NCBI RefSeq assembly: GCF_051201685.1
Contig: NZ_CP179213.1
Coordinates: forward strand, 930,001 to 994,000
Reading direction: 5' to 3'
Origin: Luminiphilus sp051201685
GTDB taxonomy: Bacteria; Pseudomonadota; Gammaproteobacteria; Pseudomonadales; Halieaceae
Length of the DNA stretch: 64,000 nt
Position 1 is the first letter of the stretch. Each line of letters begins with the position of its first letter. Under the pieces are notes generated by a model. It was not told the DNA's origin, did not search any database, and saw only the letters and a list, made by a program, of their open reading frames with translations. The position numbers and the translations under genes are program-made. This document shows positions 32,394 to 41,198 of this stretch, piece by piece.

Positions 32394-33077
32394 TCAGGGT
32401 TTGTTGATTTTTTTTGGGTGTTTGCGAAGGGGGTAACAGGTGGTACATATTTCGCAGACCCGACCATCACAGCCTCGGGCTGTGCAGTACTCCCGGCCGT
32501 AAAAAATAATTTGCAAATGGAGGTCATTCCAGCGGGATTCTGGGAACACGCGTTTGAGATCCCGCTCGGTTTCGACAACGTTTCTGCCTCGGGTCAAACC
32601 CCAGCGCTGGGCAAGACGATGAATATGGGTGTCAACAGGAAATGCAGGGTGGCCCCAGGCCTGAGCCATCACTACGCCAGCGGTCTTATGGCCAACTCCC
32701 GGCAAAGCTTCAAGCGCTTCGAAAGTCCTAGGAACTTGAGCATCATGCTGGGCAATCAAAATCTGACTCAAGCCCTTAATCGCTTTGGATTTCTGTGGAG
32801 ACAGCCCGCAGGGTCGAATGATGCTGCGAATAGCCTCGACTGAGAGTTCAGCCATGGTTTTGGGTGTATCGGCGGCGGCGAACAATCCCGGGGTCACCTG
32901 ATTGACCCGCTCGTCGGTGCACTGCGCGCTCAGTAAGACCGCAATTAAAAGTGTAAAGGGGTCACTATGATCCAGGGGTACCGGAGGTTTTGGGTACAGT
33001 TCAGCGAGGCGCCTGTCGATAAAAGTGACGCGCTCCCCTTTTGTTAGATTTTGCGGTGTAGAGGGTTCAGGGGCCAT
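32394..33077 (-). CDS. nth: Endonuclease III with unusual Fe-S cysteine spacing
   Basis: A bifunctional DNA glycosylase/AP lyase for oxidised pyrimidines. The helix-hairpin-helix Leu-Pro-Gly-Val-Gly-His-Lys-Thr-Ala carries the Schiff-base Lys131 and Asp149 is the catalytic aspartate in Pro-Val-Asp-Thr-His. Length is 227 residues from the ATG at 33077; an upstream open stretch antisense-free to 33191 lies inside dapC. The C-terminal loop has Cys at 198, 203, 208, 211 and 214. Canonical C-x6-C-x2-C-x5-C would need 198, 205, 208 and 214, but 205 is Gly. It starts five bases after the dapC stop. Confidence 0.92.
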   Translation of the reverse strand: MAPEPSTPQNLTKGERVTFIDRRLAELYPKPPVPLDHSDPFTLLIAVLLSAQCTDERVNQVTPGLFAAADTPKTMAELSVEAIRSIIRPCGLSPQKSKAIKGLSQILIAQHDAQVPRTFEALEALPGVGHKTAGVVMAQAWGHPAFPVDTHIHRLAQRWGLTRGRNVVETERDLKRVFPESRWNDLHLQIIFYGREYCTARGCDGRVCEICTTCYPLRKHPKKINKP

Positions 33078-33081
33078 AGTT

Positions 33082-34272
33082 TTACCAGCCTTGCTCGAGT
33101 GCTTGAACGATCCGCTGTGCGGCTTCAACGCATGTTTCCTGATCGGTGACCAGTGCCATGCGGATACGGTTCTCGCCCGGGTTCTCGCCATTGACCGTTC
33201 GGCCTAAAAACTGTCCAGGGAGAACCGCGACGTTGCAGCGTTTCAGTAACTCACACGCAAATTCCAAGTCGTCAAAGGGCGTTTTAGGCCACAAGTAAAA
33301 GCCTGCGTCTGGAGTGGTGACGTCGAGCTGTGCAGATAATATGGGCACCACGGCTTCAAATTTGGCGCGGTAAGCAGCTCGGTTCGCCACTACGTGGGTT
33401 TCATCGCTCCAGGCAACGGAGCTTGCAATCTGGTGGTGAGGTGGCATGGCGCAGCCATGATAGGTTCGATACTGCGTAAATTTTTTAATAATGTCAGCGT
33501 CTCCCGCGACGAAACCTGATCGCAGCCCAGGGAGGTTGGAGCGCTTTGATAAGCTATGAAAGCACAGACATCGAGTAAAATCGTGGAGCCCCATGTTCGC
33601 CGCAGCGCTAAGAAGGCCCGTGGGTGGTGCCTGTTCGTCGGGATAAATTTCGCTATAACATTCGTCGCTAACGATAACAAAATCATGCTCCTGAGCGAGG
33701 GTAATGAGGGCCCGTAGCTCGGCCTCGGCCATGACCGCACCCGATGGATTCCCAGGATTGCAAATGTACAGCAGCTCCAGCTGTGCCCAGTCATCGGCAG
33801 TGACGTTGGAAAAGTCGGGCTTGAATTTGTTGCAACTGTCGGCCGGAACGAATGTGGGATTTGTGCCCGCTAGCAATGCTGCTCCCTCGTAGATTTGGTA
33901 AAACGGATTGGGGCTCATAACTCTTCCCGGCTCGCCGGGGGTCACTAAGGTCTGGGCAATTGCAAACAAAGCCTCACGAGTGCCGTTCACCGGCAGGACC
34001 TGAGCATCAGCATCAATCCGTGGCAGCTCAAACCGCCGCTCTATCCAGCGCGCGATACTCGCCCGTAACGACGCTGAGCCCGTGGTGGAGGGGTAGTGAC
34101 TGATTTCACCGAGGGCTTGGGTAAGTGCTTCTATGACCACTTGAGGCGGGGCGTGCTGAGGTTCACCAATTGTCAGTGCTATTTCAGGCAGGTTTGCCGC
34201 CGATATGCCTTTAAATAATTGGCCCAGTCGTTGAAACGGATAGGGCTGTAATGCTGCTAAACCCGGATTCAT
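33082..34272 (-). CDS. dapC: Succinyldiaminopimelate transaminase DapC
   Basis: A PLP-dependent class I aminotransferase of 396 residues. Cofactor motifs include Asn-Pro-Gly-Asn-Pro-Ser-Gly, Val-Ser-Asp-Glu-Cys-Tyr-Ser-Glu and the Schiff-base Lys in Ser-Leu-Ser-Lys-Arg-Ser-Asn, followed by Gly-Leu-Arg-Ser-Gly-Phe. The location between glnD and dapD/dapE supports DapC over other aminotransferases. Its start overlaps the glnD stop by four bases. Confidence 0.9.
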   Translation of the reverse strand: MNPGLAALQPYPFQRLGQLFKGISAANLPEIALTIGEPQHAPPQVVIEALTQALGEISHYPSTTGSASLRASIARWIERRFELPRIDADAQVLPVNGTREALFAIAQTLVTPGEPGRVMSPNPFYQIYEGAALLAGTNPTFVPADSCNKFKPDFSNVTADDWAQLELLYICNPGNPSGAVMAEAELRALITLAQEHDFVIVSDECYSEIYPDEQAPPTGLLSAAANMGLHDFTRCLCFHSLSKRSNLPGLRSGFVAGDADIIKKFTQYRTYHGCAMPPHHQIASSVAWSDETHVVANRAAYRAKFEAVVPILSAQLDVTTPDAGFYLWPKTPFDDLEFACELLKRCNVAVLPGQFLGRTVNGENPGENRIRMALVTDQETCVEAAQRIVQALEQGW

Positions 34273-36896
34273 AGACGATTTTGCAGCTCTGTGTCTAAAG
34301 ACTGCTTTATCGCATCCTCCAGACGAATCAATGCTTGGCTGTCGCTTATGCTATTGCCATCACTTGTGGTGACAAAAAAGACATCCTCTACGCGCTCGCC
34401 CAATGTCTGAATTTTTGCCGCCTGCAGTGATACGTTTTGGGCCACGAAAACCGCACCAATATTGGCGAGTAGCCCAGGGCGGTCGGGGGTGGCAATCTCA
34501 AGTACCGTCCAGCCGCGTCGATCGTCTTGATGAACTGATGTCTCTGTGGGAATGACGAATGATTTTTGCCGACGTGGTGTGTGTCGAGTGACGGTGCGGA
34601 TCTCTTTCTGAGTCAGCGCAGCAGACAGCCCGTCTCTGATGCTCTCAAGGGTAGTGATATCTCCTGAAACCGGGTTGCCATCGGCCTTCAGCACATAAAA
34701 CGTATCTAGCGTTGCGCCATCGCTCCCTAAATAAATTCTAGCGTCGTTCACACTCAGGTCTAAGAGTTCCAATTGGGCGCAAATACGAGCAAAGAGATCG
34801 GGGCTGTCAGGCGCATGAACAAAAATTTGTGTTGCGTTGGCTACGGTTGAATCGCTGCTTTGCCGAATTAGGACTAGCGCTTGCTCGAGATTGCTATGGT
34901 CTGCGATGGACTCGGTATGCCAGGCAATATCATCCGGGCGCTCTCTTAGGAAATAGTCATCGCCTCTCAACGCCCAGATGCCTTCGATGTCAGCTTTAAT
35001 AAAGCCTCGATCCTCTAGCAACTCCAAAGCCGCTTGACGAGTTGTATCAACCACACTCTGGCGGTCTACGGGATTTTCCAGTCCTCGAATAAGCGCTCGG
35101 CGGGTTTCCGTATAGGTCTGACGTAGCAGAGTGCTGCGCCAGGCATTCCAAAGCTCGGGATTCGTGCCGTGAATGTCAGCGACGGTGAGGGTATACAAAT
35201 AATCTAGGCGCTCTTGCGTGGCCACATGTTTGGCGAAGAGGGCGATCTCATCGGGATCCGAGATGTCTTTGCGTTGTGAGAAGGAGCTCATCAGTAGATG
35301 GTTGCGCACTAACCACACCACTAGGTCGGTATCGGTTTGGCTGAGACTGTGTCTCTCGCAAAATCCCTGTGCGTCGACGGCACCTAACTCGGAGTGATCC
35401 CCCCCGCGACCCTTCCCGATATCGTGGTAGAGCGCCGCGATGTAGAGCAGCTCGGGCGCCCTAAGGCGCTGGGCGATTCTTGTGGAGACTGGAAATTTAT
35501 CGGTGTAGTCGGCGCGCATGAATCGGCGGGTATTGGCGAGAACCTCAAGGGTGTGCGCTTCAACGGTATAGGCGTGAAATAGATCGAACTGCATTTGCCC
35601 CACGATACGCCCAAATTCTGGGAGGTACCTGCCCAGCAAGCCATGCCTAGCCATCCGGCGCAGTTGCAAGGTGACGCCGTGTGGTGAGCGAATGAGATCC
35701 ATGAACAGCTTTTGATTGAGTGGGTCTGCTCTAAAGGGGGGATCGATGAGGTCGTGGGCGGCTCTTAACAGCCGCCAAGTTCCCGGGGCAATTCCGCTGA
35801 TATCAGAGTTATTGGCGAGGACAACGAACACCTGCAACAGGTTTGAGGGTTCTTTGATAAAAACGTCATCTCGCCTTGCAGAGAGCAGGCCGCCTATCAC
35901 CTCAAAGTCGTCGCTAAGCAGTCGGGCTTTTTCGCGATCATCGCTGTGCAAAATTTGTCGCTCGAAAGCCTGCATGACAAGCTCACGCAGTTGCGCCAAC
36001 GCCTGTGCCCAGCGATAGTAAACTTGCATAAATTGCTCTACCGCAAGTTTTTCACCGTCAACCATTTCCCAAAGTTGAGAGAGCTTCTGTTGTTGTTCAA
36101 AAAGCAGACGATCTTCTTCTCGACCGTTTAACGTGTGCAGCGCGAAACGCACTTGCCCGATAAAATTTTGGCCAGCTTCCAACATCCTCTGCTCATCGGT
36201 GTTGAGAAAGTCAGCTTCATTAAGGTCCTGTAATGCAACGTCATAGTGGCGTTTGGCAATCCAGCCGATGACCTGAATATCCCTGAGTCCACCGGGGCCG
36301 TTCTTGACGTGAGGCTCCAAATTGCTTTCGGTGTTGCCAAAATGGTCGTGGCGCGACTCGGTTTCCTCAAGCTTCGCCTTATAAAAGGCTTTGCTGTCCC
36401 ACATCCGATCAGCATCGATATAGCCTTTTAGTTGTGCAAATAGCTCAGTGCTCCCGGCAATGCAGCGCGCCTCAAGCAGAGACGTAAAAATGGTGAGATC
36501 CTCCCGAGCTAGGGTTTCGCACTCGTCCAGCGTCCTGACACTAGATCCAACTTTGAGGCCGATATCCCAAAGATTTCTCAATAGTTCGGAAAGTTGTGCT
36601 GCGGTGCTTTCGTCGGGGGGATGTGTGACTAGGATTAACAGGTCAATATCGGAGAATGGATAGAGCTCACCGCGGCCGTAACCACCTACGGCCGCAAGTG
36701 CTAAATCTGTTCGCTGATCCAGATAAAAGCGCCACAGATGGGTCAGCACATCGTCTACCGCCGCTGAGCGAGCAGATAGTAGGGGCCAGACCGGACTGGT
36801 CGGGTGAAAGTCCCCCGCAATTTCTTCAGTGATCTCCGCAAGATATCGCTGGCAATCTTGCACAGGTTGGTCTGAATGGCTAATAGGCTTGGCCAT
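34269..36896 (-). CDS. glnD: Bifunctional PII uridylyltransferase/uridylyl-removing enzyme
   Basis: A nitrogen sensor of 875 residues that uridylylates PII at low glutamine and deuridylylates it at high glutamine. The nucleotidyltransferase motif Gly-Gly-Tyr-Gly-Arg-Gly-Glu-Leu ... Ser-Asp-Ile-Asp is at 71-85 (Asp83 and Asp85 bind metal). The HD hydrolase motif Tyr-His-Asp-Ile-Gly-Lys-Gly is near the middle, and two ACT domains occupy about the last 190 residues. It lies 23 bases after map and is coupled to dapC. Confidence 0.96.
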   Translation of the reverse strand: MAKPISHSDQPVQDCQRYLAEITEEIAGDFHPTSPVWPLLSARSAAVDDVLTHLWRFYLDQRTDLALAAVGGYGRGELYPFSDIDLLILVTHPPDESTAAQLSELLRNLWDIGLKVGSSVRTLDECETLAREDLTIFTSLLEARCIAGSTELFAQLKGYIDADRMWDSKAFYKAKLEETESRHDHFGNTESNLEPHVKNGPGGLRDIQVIGWIAKRHYDVALQDLNEADFLNTDEQRMLEAGQNFIGQVRFALHTLNGREEDRLLFEQQQKLSQLWEMVDGEKLAVEQFMQVYYRWAQALAQLRELVMQAFERQILHSDDREKARLLSDDFEVIGGLLSARRDDVFIKEPSNLLQVFVVLANNSDISGIAPGTWRLLRAAHDLIDPPFRADPLNQKLFMDLIRSPHGVTLQLRRMARHGLLGRYLPEFGRIVGQMQFDLFHAYTVEAHTLEVLANTRRFMRADYTDKFPVSTRIAQRLRAPELLYIAALYHDIGKGRGGDHSELGAVDAQGFCERHSLSQTDTDLVVWLVRNHLLMSSFSQRKDISDPDEIALFAKHVATQERLDYLYTLTVADIHGTNPELWNAWRSTLLRQTYTETRRALIRGLENPVDRQSVVDTTRQAALELLEDRGFIKADIEGIWALRGDDYFLRERPDDIAWHTESIADHSNLEQALVLIRQSSDSTVANATQIFVHAPDSPDLFARICAQLELLDLSVNDARIYLGSDGATLDTFYVLKADGNPVSGDITTLESIRDGLSAALTQKEIRTVTRHTPRRQKSFVIPTETSVHQDDRRGWTVLEIATPDRPGLLANIGAVFVAQNVSLQAAKIQTLGERVEDVFFVTTSDGNSISDSQALIRLEDAIKQSLDTELQNRL

Positions 36897-36919
36897 GAAT
36901 CGCGCTCTCTAGGGTCAAC

Positions 36920-37699
36920 TCAACAAGGCAGGATTTCGGGAGTTCTTTTGGTAAAGACTTCACACCCATCAGCGGTGACCGCGAGAGTGTGCTCCCACTG
37001 CGCGGAAAGTCGTCCGTCACGAGTGGTCACGGTCCAGCCATCTTTCGTGTTGAGCTTGGTATGACGTTTTCCTGCATTGATCATGGGCTCGATAGTAAAG
37101 GTCATGCCTTCGGTAAGAACCTCCCCCAAGCCTGGAGAGCCATAGTGGAGGATTTGGGGCTCTTCGTGAAAAATTTGCCCAATGCCATGGCCGCAATACT
37201 CGCGAACGACGGAATAATAATTTTCTTCCGCGTAACGTTGAATCACGTGACCGATGTCTCCCAAGGTCGTTCCGGGTCGAACAATCTCAAGTGCCTTGTA
37301 AAGACATTCCTGCGTGATACGCATCAATCGCTCTGCATGGGGTGCCACATCGCCCACGCCGACCATAATGCTGGTGTCACCATGCCAGCCGTCCTTGATC
37401 ACAGTAACGTCGATGTTGATGATGTCACCATTGCGGAGCTTTTTGTTGTCTGAGGGGATGCCATGGCAGATTACATCGTTCACCGAGGTGCAAATGGACT
37501 TGGGAAACCCGTGGTAATTTAAGGGAGCTGGAATGGCTTGCTGGACGTTCACGATGTAATCGTGGCAAATGCGGTCTAGCTCTCCCGTAGTCATTCCGAC
37601 TTTGACCAATGGCTCTATCATCTCCAGAACTTCAGCAGCTAGGCGGCCTGCAACGCGCATGCCCTGCAGCTCTTCGGGGGTTTTGGGGGTAGCAGCCAT
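36920..37699 (-). CDS. map: Methionine aminopeptidase, type I
   Basis: Removes N-terminal methionine from new proteins. It has 259 residues, the usual type Ia length without an N-terminal extension. The substrate His is in Val-Ile-Cys-His-Gly-Ile-Pro. Metal ligands are in Ile-Asp-Val-Thr (Asp), Gly-Asp-Thr-Ser (Asp), His-Gly-Ile-Gly (His), Ile-Glu-Pro-Met (Glu) and a C-terminal Glu. It is divergent from rpsB across a 250-base gap, an arrangement conserved in gammaproteobacteria, and heads the map-glnD-dapC-nth-yffB-dapD-dapE run. Confidence 0.96.
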   Translation of the reverse strand: MAATPKTPEELQGMRVAGRLAAEVLEMIEPLVKVGMTTGELDRICHDYIVNVQQAIPAPLNYHGFPKSICTSVNDVICHGIPSDNKKLRNGDIINIDVTVIKDGWHGDTSIMVGVGDVAPHAERLMRITQECLYKALEIVRPGTTLGDIGHVIQRYAEENYYSVVREYCGHGIGQIFHEEPQILHYGSPGLGEVLTEGMTFTIEPMINAGKRHTKLNTKDGWTVTTRDGRLSAQWEHTLAVTADGCEVFTKRTPEILPC

Positions 37700-37767
37700 G
37701 CCAGTTCACATCTCTTGTCCGGGGGTGTGTGCATTGTAACCAAAGGACGCGCTAATGTCCTTTTTCC

Positions 37768-37796
37768 TTCTCCAATTCGTAGAAATATGGTATAAC
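37768..37796 (+). promoter_or_regulatory. Candidate rpsB-tsf promoter
   Basis: TATAAC at 37791-37796 is a good -10 box followed by a GC-rich start region (GCGCGC), as in stringently controlled ribosomal promoters. The -35 at 37768-37773 (TTCTCC, 17-base spacing) is weak. Transcription would begin near 37803, leaving a leader of nearly 150 bases. Confidence 0.5.
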
Positions 37797-37801
37797 GCGC
37801 G

Positions 37802-37949
37802 CCTCGTCGGAATGAGTCCGGCGGGGCGAGGGTGGTTGCCTTCGCTTTAATGTCGACTTCACACATCAAAAAAGCTGGGCCGGGTGCCGTTTTTCGGTTG
37901 GACTTAGCGGACGTGTGACGATCAAAACCCAAACCTCAGGAAGGTATTT
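37802..37949 (+). promoter_or_regulatory. rpsB leader, candidate S2 autoregulatory RNA
   Basis: The long untranslated leader begins with a nine-base hairpin, CCTCGTCGG pairing with CCGGCGGGG around loop AATGAGT (about 37803-37827). A second GC-rich region near 37875-37915 (GGGCCGGGTGCCG, then CGGTTGG) could form another stem before the AGGAAGG ribosome-binding site. In E. coli and relatives S2 represses its own operon through the rpsB leader; that this leader does the same is inference. Confidence 0.45.
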
Positions 37950-38717
37950 ATGGCTCAAGTAAGCATGCGCGACCTGCTGCAAGCAGGCGCCCACTTCGGA
38001 CACCAGACCCGTTTCTGGAACCCCAAAATGGACCAATTCATTTTCGGGGCGCGAAACAAAATACACATTATCAATCTCGAGCACACCGTACCGGCGTTCA
38101 ATGACGCGCTTAAACACGTCCAGCGCCTTGCTAGCAACAAAAGCAACATTATGTTTGTAGGCACTAAGCGGGCGGCTGGTAAAGTAATCGAAGAGCAGGC
38201 TGCTCGCTGTGGTATGCCTTATGTAAGTCATCGTTGGCTGGGCGGCATGCTCACCAACTACAAAACCGTTCGCTCATCTATAAAGCGGCTGCGTGAGCTT
38301 GAGGATCAGGAAGCTGACGGTACTTTCGCCAAGCTGACAAAGAAAGAGGCGCTGATGCGTACTCGCTCTAAAGAAAAGCTAGATCGTTCCGTCGGTGGAA
38401 TCAAGGATATGACCGGTTTGCCTGACGTCCTCTTTGTGATCGACGTCGATCACGAGCGAATCGCCATTACTGAGGCGAACAAATTGGGTATCCCCGTCAT
38501 TGGCATCGTCGATACAAATAGCAATCCCGATGGTATTGATTACGTGATTCCCGGAAATGATGACGCGATTCGAGCCATCAGGCTTTATGTGAAAGCTGTT
38601 GCCGATGCCGTTTTGGAAGGCAAAGCTGAGCGAGGCGAAGTGCCCGCCGCTGATGAGTTTGTCGAGGTCGAAGAAGCGCCAACAGACACAGCCGAATCGG
38701 CAGAGGCCGACGCCTAA
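37950..38717 (+). CDS. rpsB: 30S ribosomal protein S2
   Basis: A ribosomal protein of 255 residues at the base of the 30S body. Family motifs are plain: the N-terminal Leu-Leu-Gln-Ala-Gly-Ala-His-Phe-Gly-His-Gln, Trp-Asn-Pro-Lys-Met, Trp-Leu-Gly-Gly-Met-Leu-Thr-Asn and Gly-Ile-Val-Asp-Thr-Asn. The Ala/Glu-rich acidic tail is typical. It is preceded by AGGAAGG and followed by a terminator and tsf. Confidence 0.98.
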   Translation: MAQVSMRDLLQAGAHFGHQTRFWNPKMDQFIFGARNKIHIINLEHTVPAFNDALKHVQRLASNKSNIMFVGTKRAAGKVIEEQAARCGMPYVSHRWLGGMLTNYKTVRSSIKRLRELEDQEADGTFAKLTKKEALMRTRSKEKLDRSVGGIKDMTGLPDVLFVIDVDHERIAITEANKLGIPVIGIVDTNSNPDGIDYVIPGNDDAIRAIRLYVKAVADAVLEGKAERGEVPAADEFVEVEEAPTDTAESAEADA

Positions 38718-38723
38718 GATTAC

Positions 38724-38748
38724 GCCGCGCCTCGCGCGGCTTTTTTTT
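38724..38748 (+). terminator. Terminator/attenuator between rpsB and tsf
   Basis: A seven-base GC stem GCCGCGC/GCGCGGC with a three-base loop CTC and eight T residues directly follows rpsB. As in E. coli, it probably lets only part of the rpsB transcripts continue into tsf. The remaining 83 bases before tsf could hold a separate promoter, but I see no strong one. Confidence 0.9.
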
Positions 38749-38831
38749 AATCAGCGGGGCGAACGCCCTGCAACACACTAACAGAGCTTTGTCGGAAATG
38801 ACTTCCGAGAGGGCGTTATGAGGGATATAGC

Positions 38832-39689
38832 ATGTCAGCAGCATTGGTGAAGGAGCTTCGAGAGCGCACAGGATTGGGGCTCCTCGAGTGTAAAAGAGCG
38901 CTGAAGGAAGCCGCTAACGACATTGACGCAGCCATCGAGGCTTTGCGTAAGTCCAGCGGAATGAAGGCAGCGAAAAAGGCGGGCCGAATAGCAGCCGATG
39001 GTGTTGTAACAACGCGAATCGCCGAGGATGGCAGCTTCGGAGTTTTGGTCGAAGTGAACAGTGAGACTGATTTTGTTGCTCGAGATGAGAGCTTCTTGGG
39101 TTTCGTGGGCTCGGTGGCTGATGCGCTTTATGAAAACCGGTCTGCCGATGTTGAGGCACTGAAATCAGGTTCCATTGAGGCGGCTCGTGAAGCGCTGGTG
39201 CAAAAAATAGGAGAAAACATCGGCATCCGCAGGGCCTCTATGGTCACAGCAGAAAGCGGTGTTGTGGGAAGCTATGTGCACGGCAACAATAGAATCGCCG
39301 TGCTTGTCGAGTTGCGCGGTGGTGATCAAGACCTCGCTCGCGACGTCGCTATGCACGTCGCTGCGGTCAACCCTCAGGTGGTATCTCCGTCGGACATGCC
39401 CGAGGAACTCCTCGAAAAGGAGCGCGATATTTTTACCGCTCAGGCACAAGAGTCTGGCAAGCCAGCAGAGATCATTGAAAAAATGATTGGCGGACGCATC
39501 AAAAAATACCTTGCCGAGAACAGCCTTTCAGAACAGGCTTTTGTCAAAGACCCCGATGTGACAGTGGGAAACCTTGTCAAAGCGGCGGGTGCAGAAGTTC
39601 TGTCTTTTTCACGCTTTGAGGTTGGTGAGGGCATTGAGGTGGATAAAGTTGATTTTGCCGACGAGGTCGCCGCCCAGCTCAAGGGGTAA
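38832..39689 (+). CDS. tsf: Translation elongation factor Ts
   Basis: A nucleotide exchange factor for EF-Tu, 285 residues. The UBA-like N-terminus with Val-Lys-Glu-Leu-Arg-Glu-Arg-Thr-Gly and Met-x-Cys-Lys-type Leu-Glu-Cys-Lys-Arg-Ala-Leu, and the EF-Tu contact Glu-Val-Asn-Ser-Glu-Thr-Asp-Phe-Val-Ala, identify it. It follows rpsB and precedes pyrH, the standard order. An imperfect hairpin (GCGGCCC with GGGTCGC, about 39700-39724) lies just after the stop, without a T run. Confidence 0.98.
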   Translation: MSAALVKELRERTGLGLLECKRALKEAANDIDAAIEALRKSSGMKAAKKAGRIAADGVVTTRIAEDGSFGVLVEVNSETDFVARDESFLGFVGSVADALYENRSADVEALKSGSIEAAREALVQKIGENIGIRRASMVTAESGVVGSYVHGNNRIAVLVELRGGDQDLARDVAMHVAAVNPQVVSPSDMPEELLEKERDIFTAQAQESGKPAEIIEKMIGGRIKKYLAENSLSEQAFVKDPDVTVGNLVKAAGAEVLSFSRFEVGEGIEVDKVDFADEVAAQLKG

Positions 39690-39847
39690 ATTTGATGCGG
39701 CCCTACTAACATTGGGGTCGCAACAAGCCGGCCAAACGATTTTTTGTTGGTCATATGTCGCTTAGTAAGCACCGGTCAGGAACTTACACCCTGACTTACG
39801 ACTCAAGTGTCCGGTAGGATAGGCAGTCTTGAGGAAGGAGAAGACCT

Positions 39848-40564
39848 GTGGCGAGCGAAAAAATAGTCAAACGAATTCTGCTCAAACTCAGCGGTGAGGC
39901 ACTCACCGGTGAAGAAGCGTTTGGAATCGATCCTAAAGTACTGGATCAGCTTGCCCTAGAGGTCGGACAGTTAGTTGGTATCGGCGTGCAGGTTGGTCTG
40001 GTTGTCGGCGGCGGCAACCTCTTTCGCGGTAAGGCGCTTCAGGCCGCTGGCTTGGATCGGGTAACCGGCGACCATATGGGCATGCTGGCCACTGTGATGA
40101 ACGCACTGGCACTTCGCGACGCCCTCGAGCGCTCCAATATTGCGACTCAAGTCATGTCAGCTATCCCTATGAGTGGCGTTGTCGACCATTACGACCGCAG
40201 AAAGGCCATTCGCGCGTTATCCAACGGAGACGTTGTTATCTTTACCGCGGGAACCGGCAATCCGTTTTTTACAACCGATTCGGCAGCGTGTTTGCGTGGC
40301 ATCGAAATCAACGCCAATCTCGTTTTGAAGGCGACCAAAGTCGACGGCGTTTACAGCGCCGATCCAATGAAGGATGCAGCTGCTGAGCGCTTCGACCAGC
40401 TGACTTTTGATCAGGTTTTGGATCGCAAGCTAGAGGTGATGGATTTAACGGCAATTTGCCTATGCCGTGATCATAATTTACCCGTTCGTGTCTTCGATAT
40501 GGCACAGCGAGGTGCGCTACTCAGTATTGTCAGGGGTGGCTCAGAAGGTACTTTGATTAGCTGA
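39848..40564 (+). CDS. pyrH: UMP kinase
   Basis: A hexameric amino-acid-kinase-fold enzyme of 238 residues phosphorylating UMP to UDP. Motifs include Leu-Lys-Leu-Ser-Gly-Glu-Ala-Leu, Val-Val-Gly-Gly-Gly-Asn-Leu-Phe-Arg-Gly and Phe-Thr-Ala-Gly-Thr-Gly-Asn-Pro-Phe-Phe-Thr-Thr-Asp. The start is GTG at 39848 with a strong GGAAGGAG eight bases upstream. Next is frr, 45 bases downstream. Confidence 0.97.
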   Translation: MASEKIVKRILLKLSGEALTGEEAFGIDPKVLDQLALEVGQLVGIGVQVGLVVGGGNLFRGKALQAAGLDRVTGDHMGMLATVMNALALRDALERSNIATQVMSAIPMSGVVDHYDRRKAIRALSNGDVVIFTAGTGNPFFTTDSAACLRGIEINANLVLKATKVDGVYSADPMKDAAAERFDQLTFDQVLDRKLEVMDLTAICLCRDHNLPVRVFDMAQRGALLSIVRGGSEGTLIS

Positions 40565-40609
40565 TGGGCGGTCCCAGTAAGGGACCTGCTGCAATACAGG
40601 AAAAAAAGC

Positions 40610-41167
40610 ATGATTGACGATATTCGCATTGAAACTGAGGAGCGCATGGTCAAGGCCGTGGATGCTCTGGGTCATCATTTCAATAAAATTCGAACGGGTC
40701 GGGCGCATCCTAGCCTACTTGATGGCATCAAGGCTGAATATTATGGGTCGCTCACGCCGCTGAATCAGTTGGCAAATATTACCGTTGAGGATGCTCGTAC
40801 TCTGGCCGTTACTGCTTTTGATAAGAGCATGACGCCGACTATTGAAAAAGCGATTATGAAATCTGACCTGGGACTTAACCCTGCAACGGCGGGTGACGTG
40901 ATGCGTATTCCTATGCCTATGTTGACAGAGGAAACCCGGCGCGGGTTCATTAAACAAGCGAAGGCTGAAGCTGAGGCGGGCCGGGTGTCCATTCGCAGTG
41001 CCCGACGTGATGCAAATGGCATGCTAAAGGAGTTACTTAAGGATAAAGAAATTTCCGAAGATGATGAGCGCCGTGCTCAGGACATTATTCAGAAACTGAC
41101 CGATACGTTTGTCGCCAAGGTAGAGGAAGCTCTAGCGGCGAAAGAAACGGATTTGATGGAAATCTGA
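40610..41167 (+). CDS. frr: Ribosome recycling factor
   Basis: A tRNA-mimic of 185 residues that, with EF-G, splits post-termination ribosomes. The typical Lys-Ile-Arg-Thr-Gly-Arg-Ala-His-Pro-Ser-Leu-Leu-Asp segment is at about 30-42, and the C-terminal helix with Lys-Leu-Thr-Asp is present. It is followed 31 bases later by uppS. Confidence 0.97.
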   Translation: MIDDIRIETEERMVKAVDALGHHFNKIRTGRAHPSLLDGIKAEYYGSLTPLNQLANITVEDARTLAVTAFDKSMTPTIEKAIMKSDLGLNPATAGDVMRIPMPMLTEETRRGFIKQAKAEAEAGRVSIRSARRDANGMLKELLKDKEISEDDERRAQDIIQKLTDTFVAKVEEALAAKETDLMEI

Positions 41168-41198
41168 GGGAGTTTCTGGCCCAAGTGCCGACAATACG

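Noticed and set aside
39718..39760. Terminator between tsf and pyrH
   Set aside because: An imperfect stem follows tsf but the T run lies about 20 bases later inside a different weak hairpin, so the usual layout is missing.
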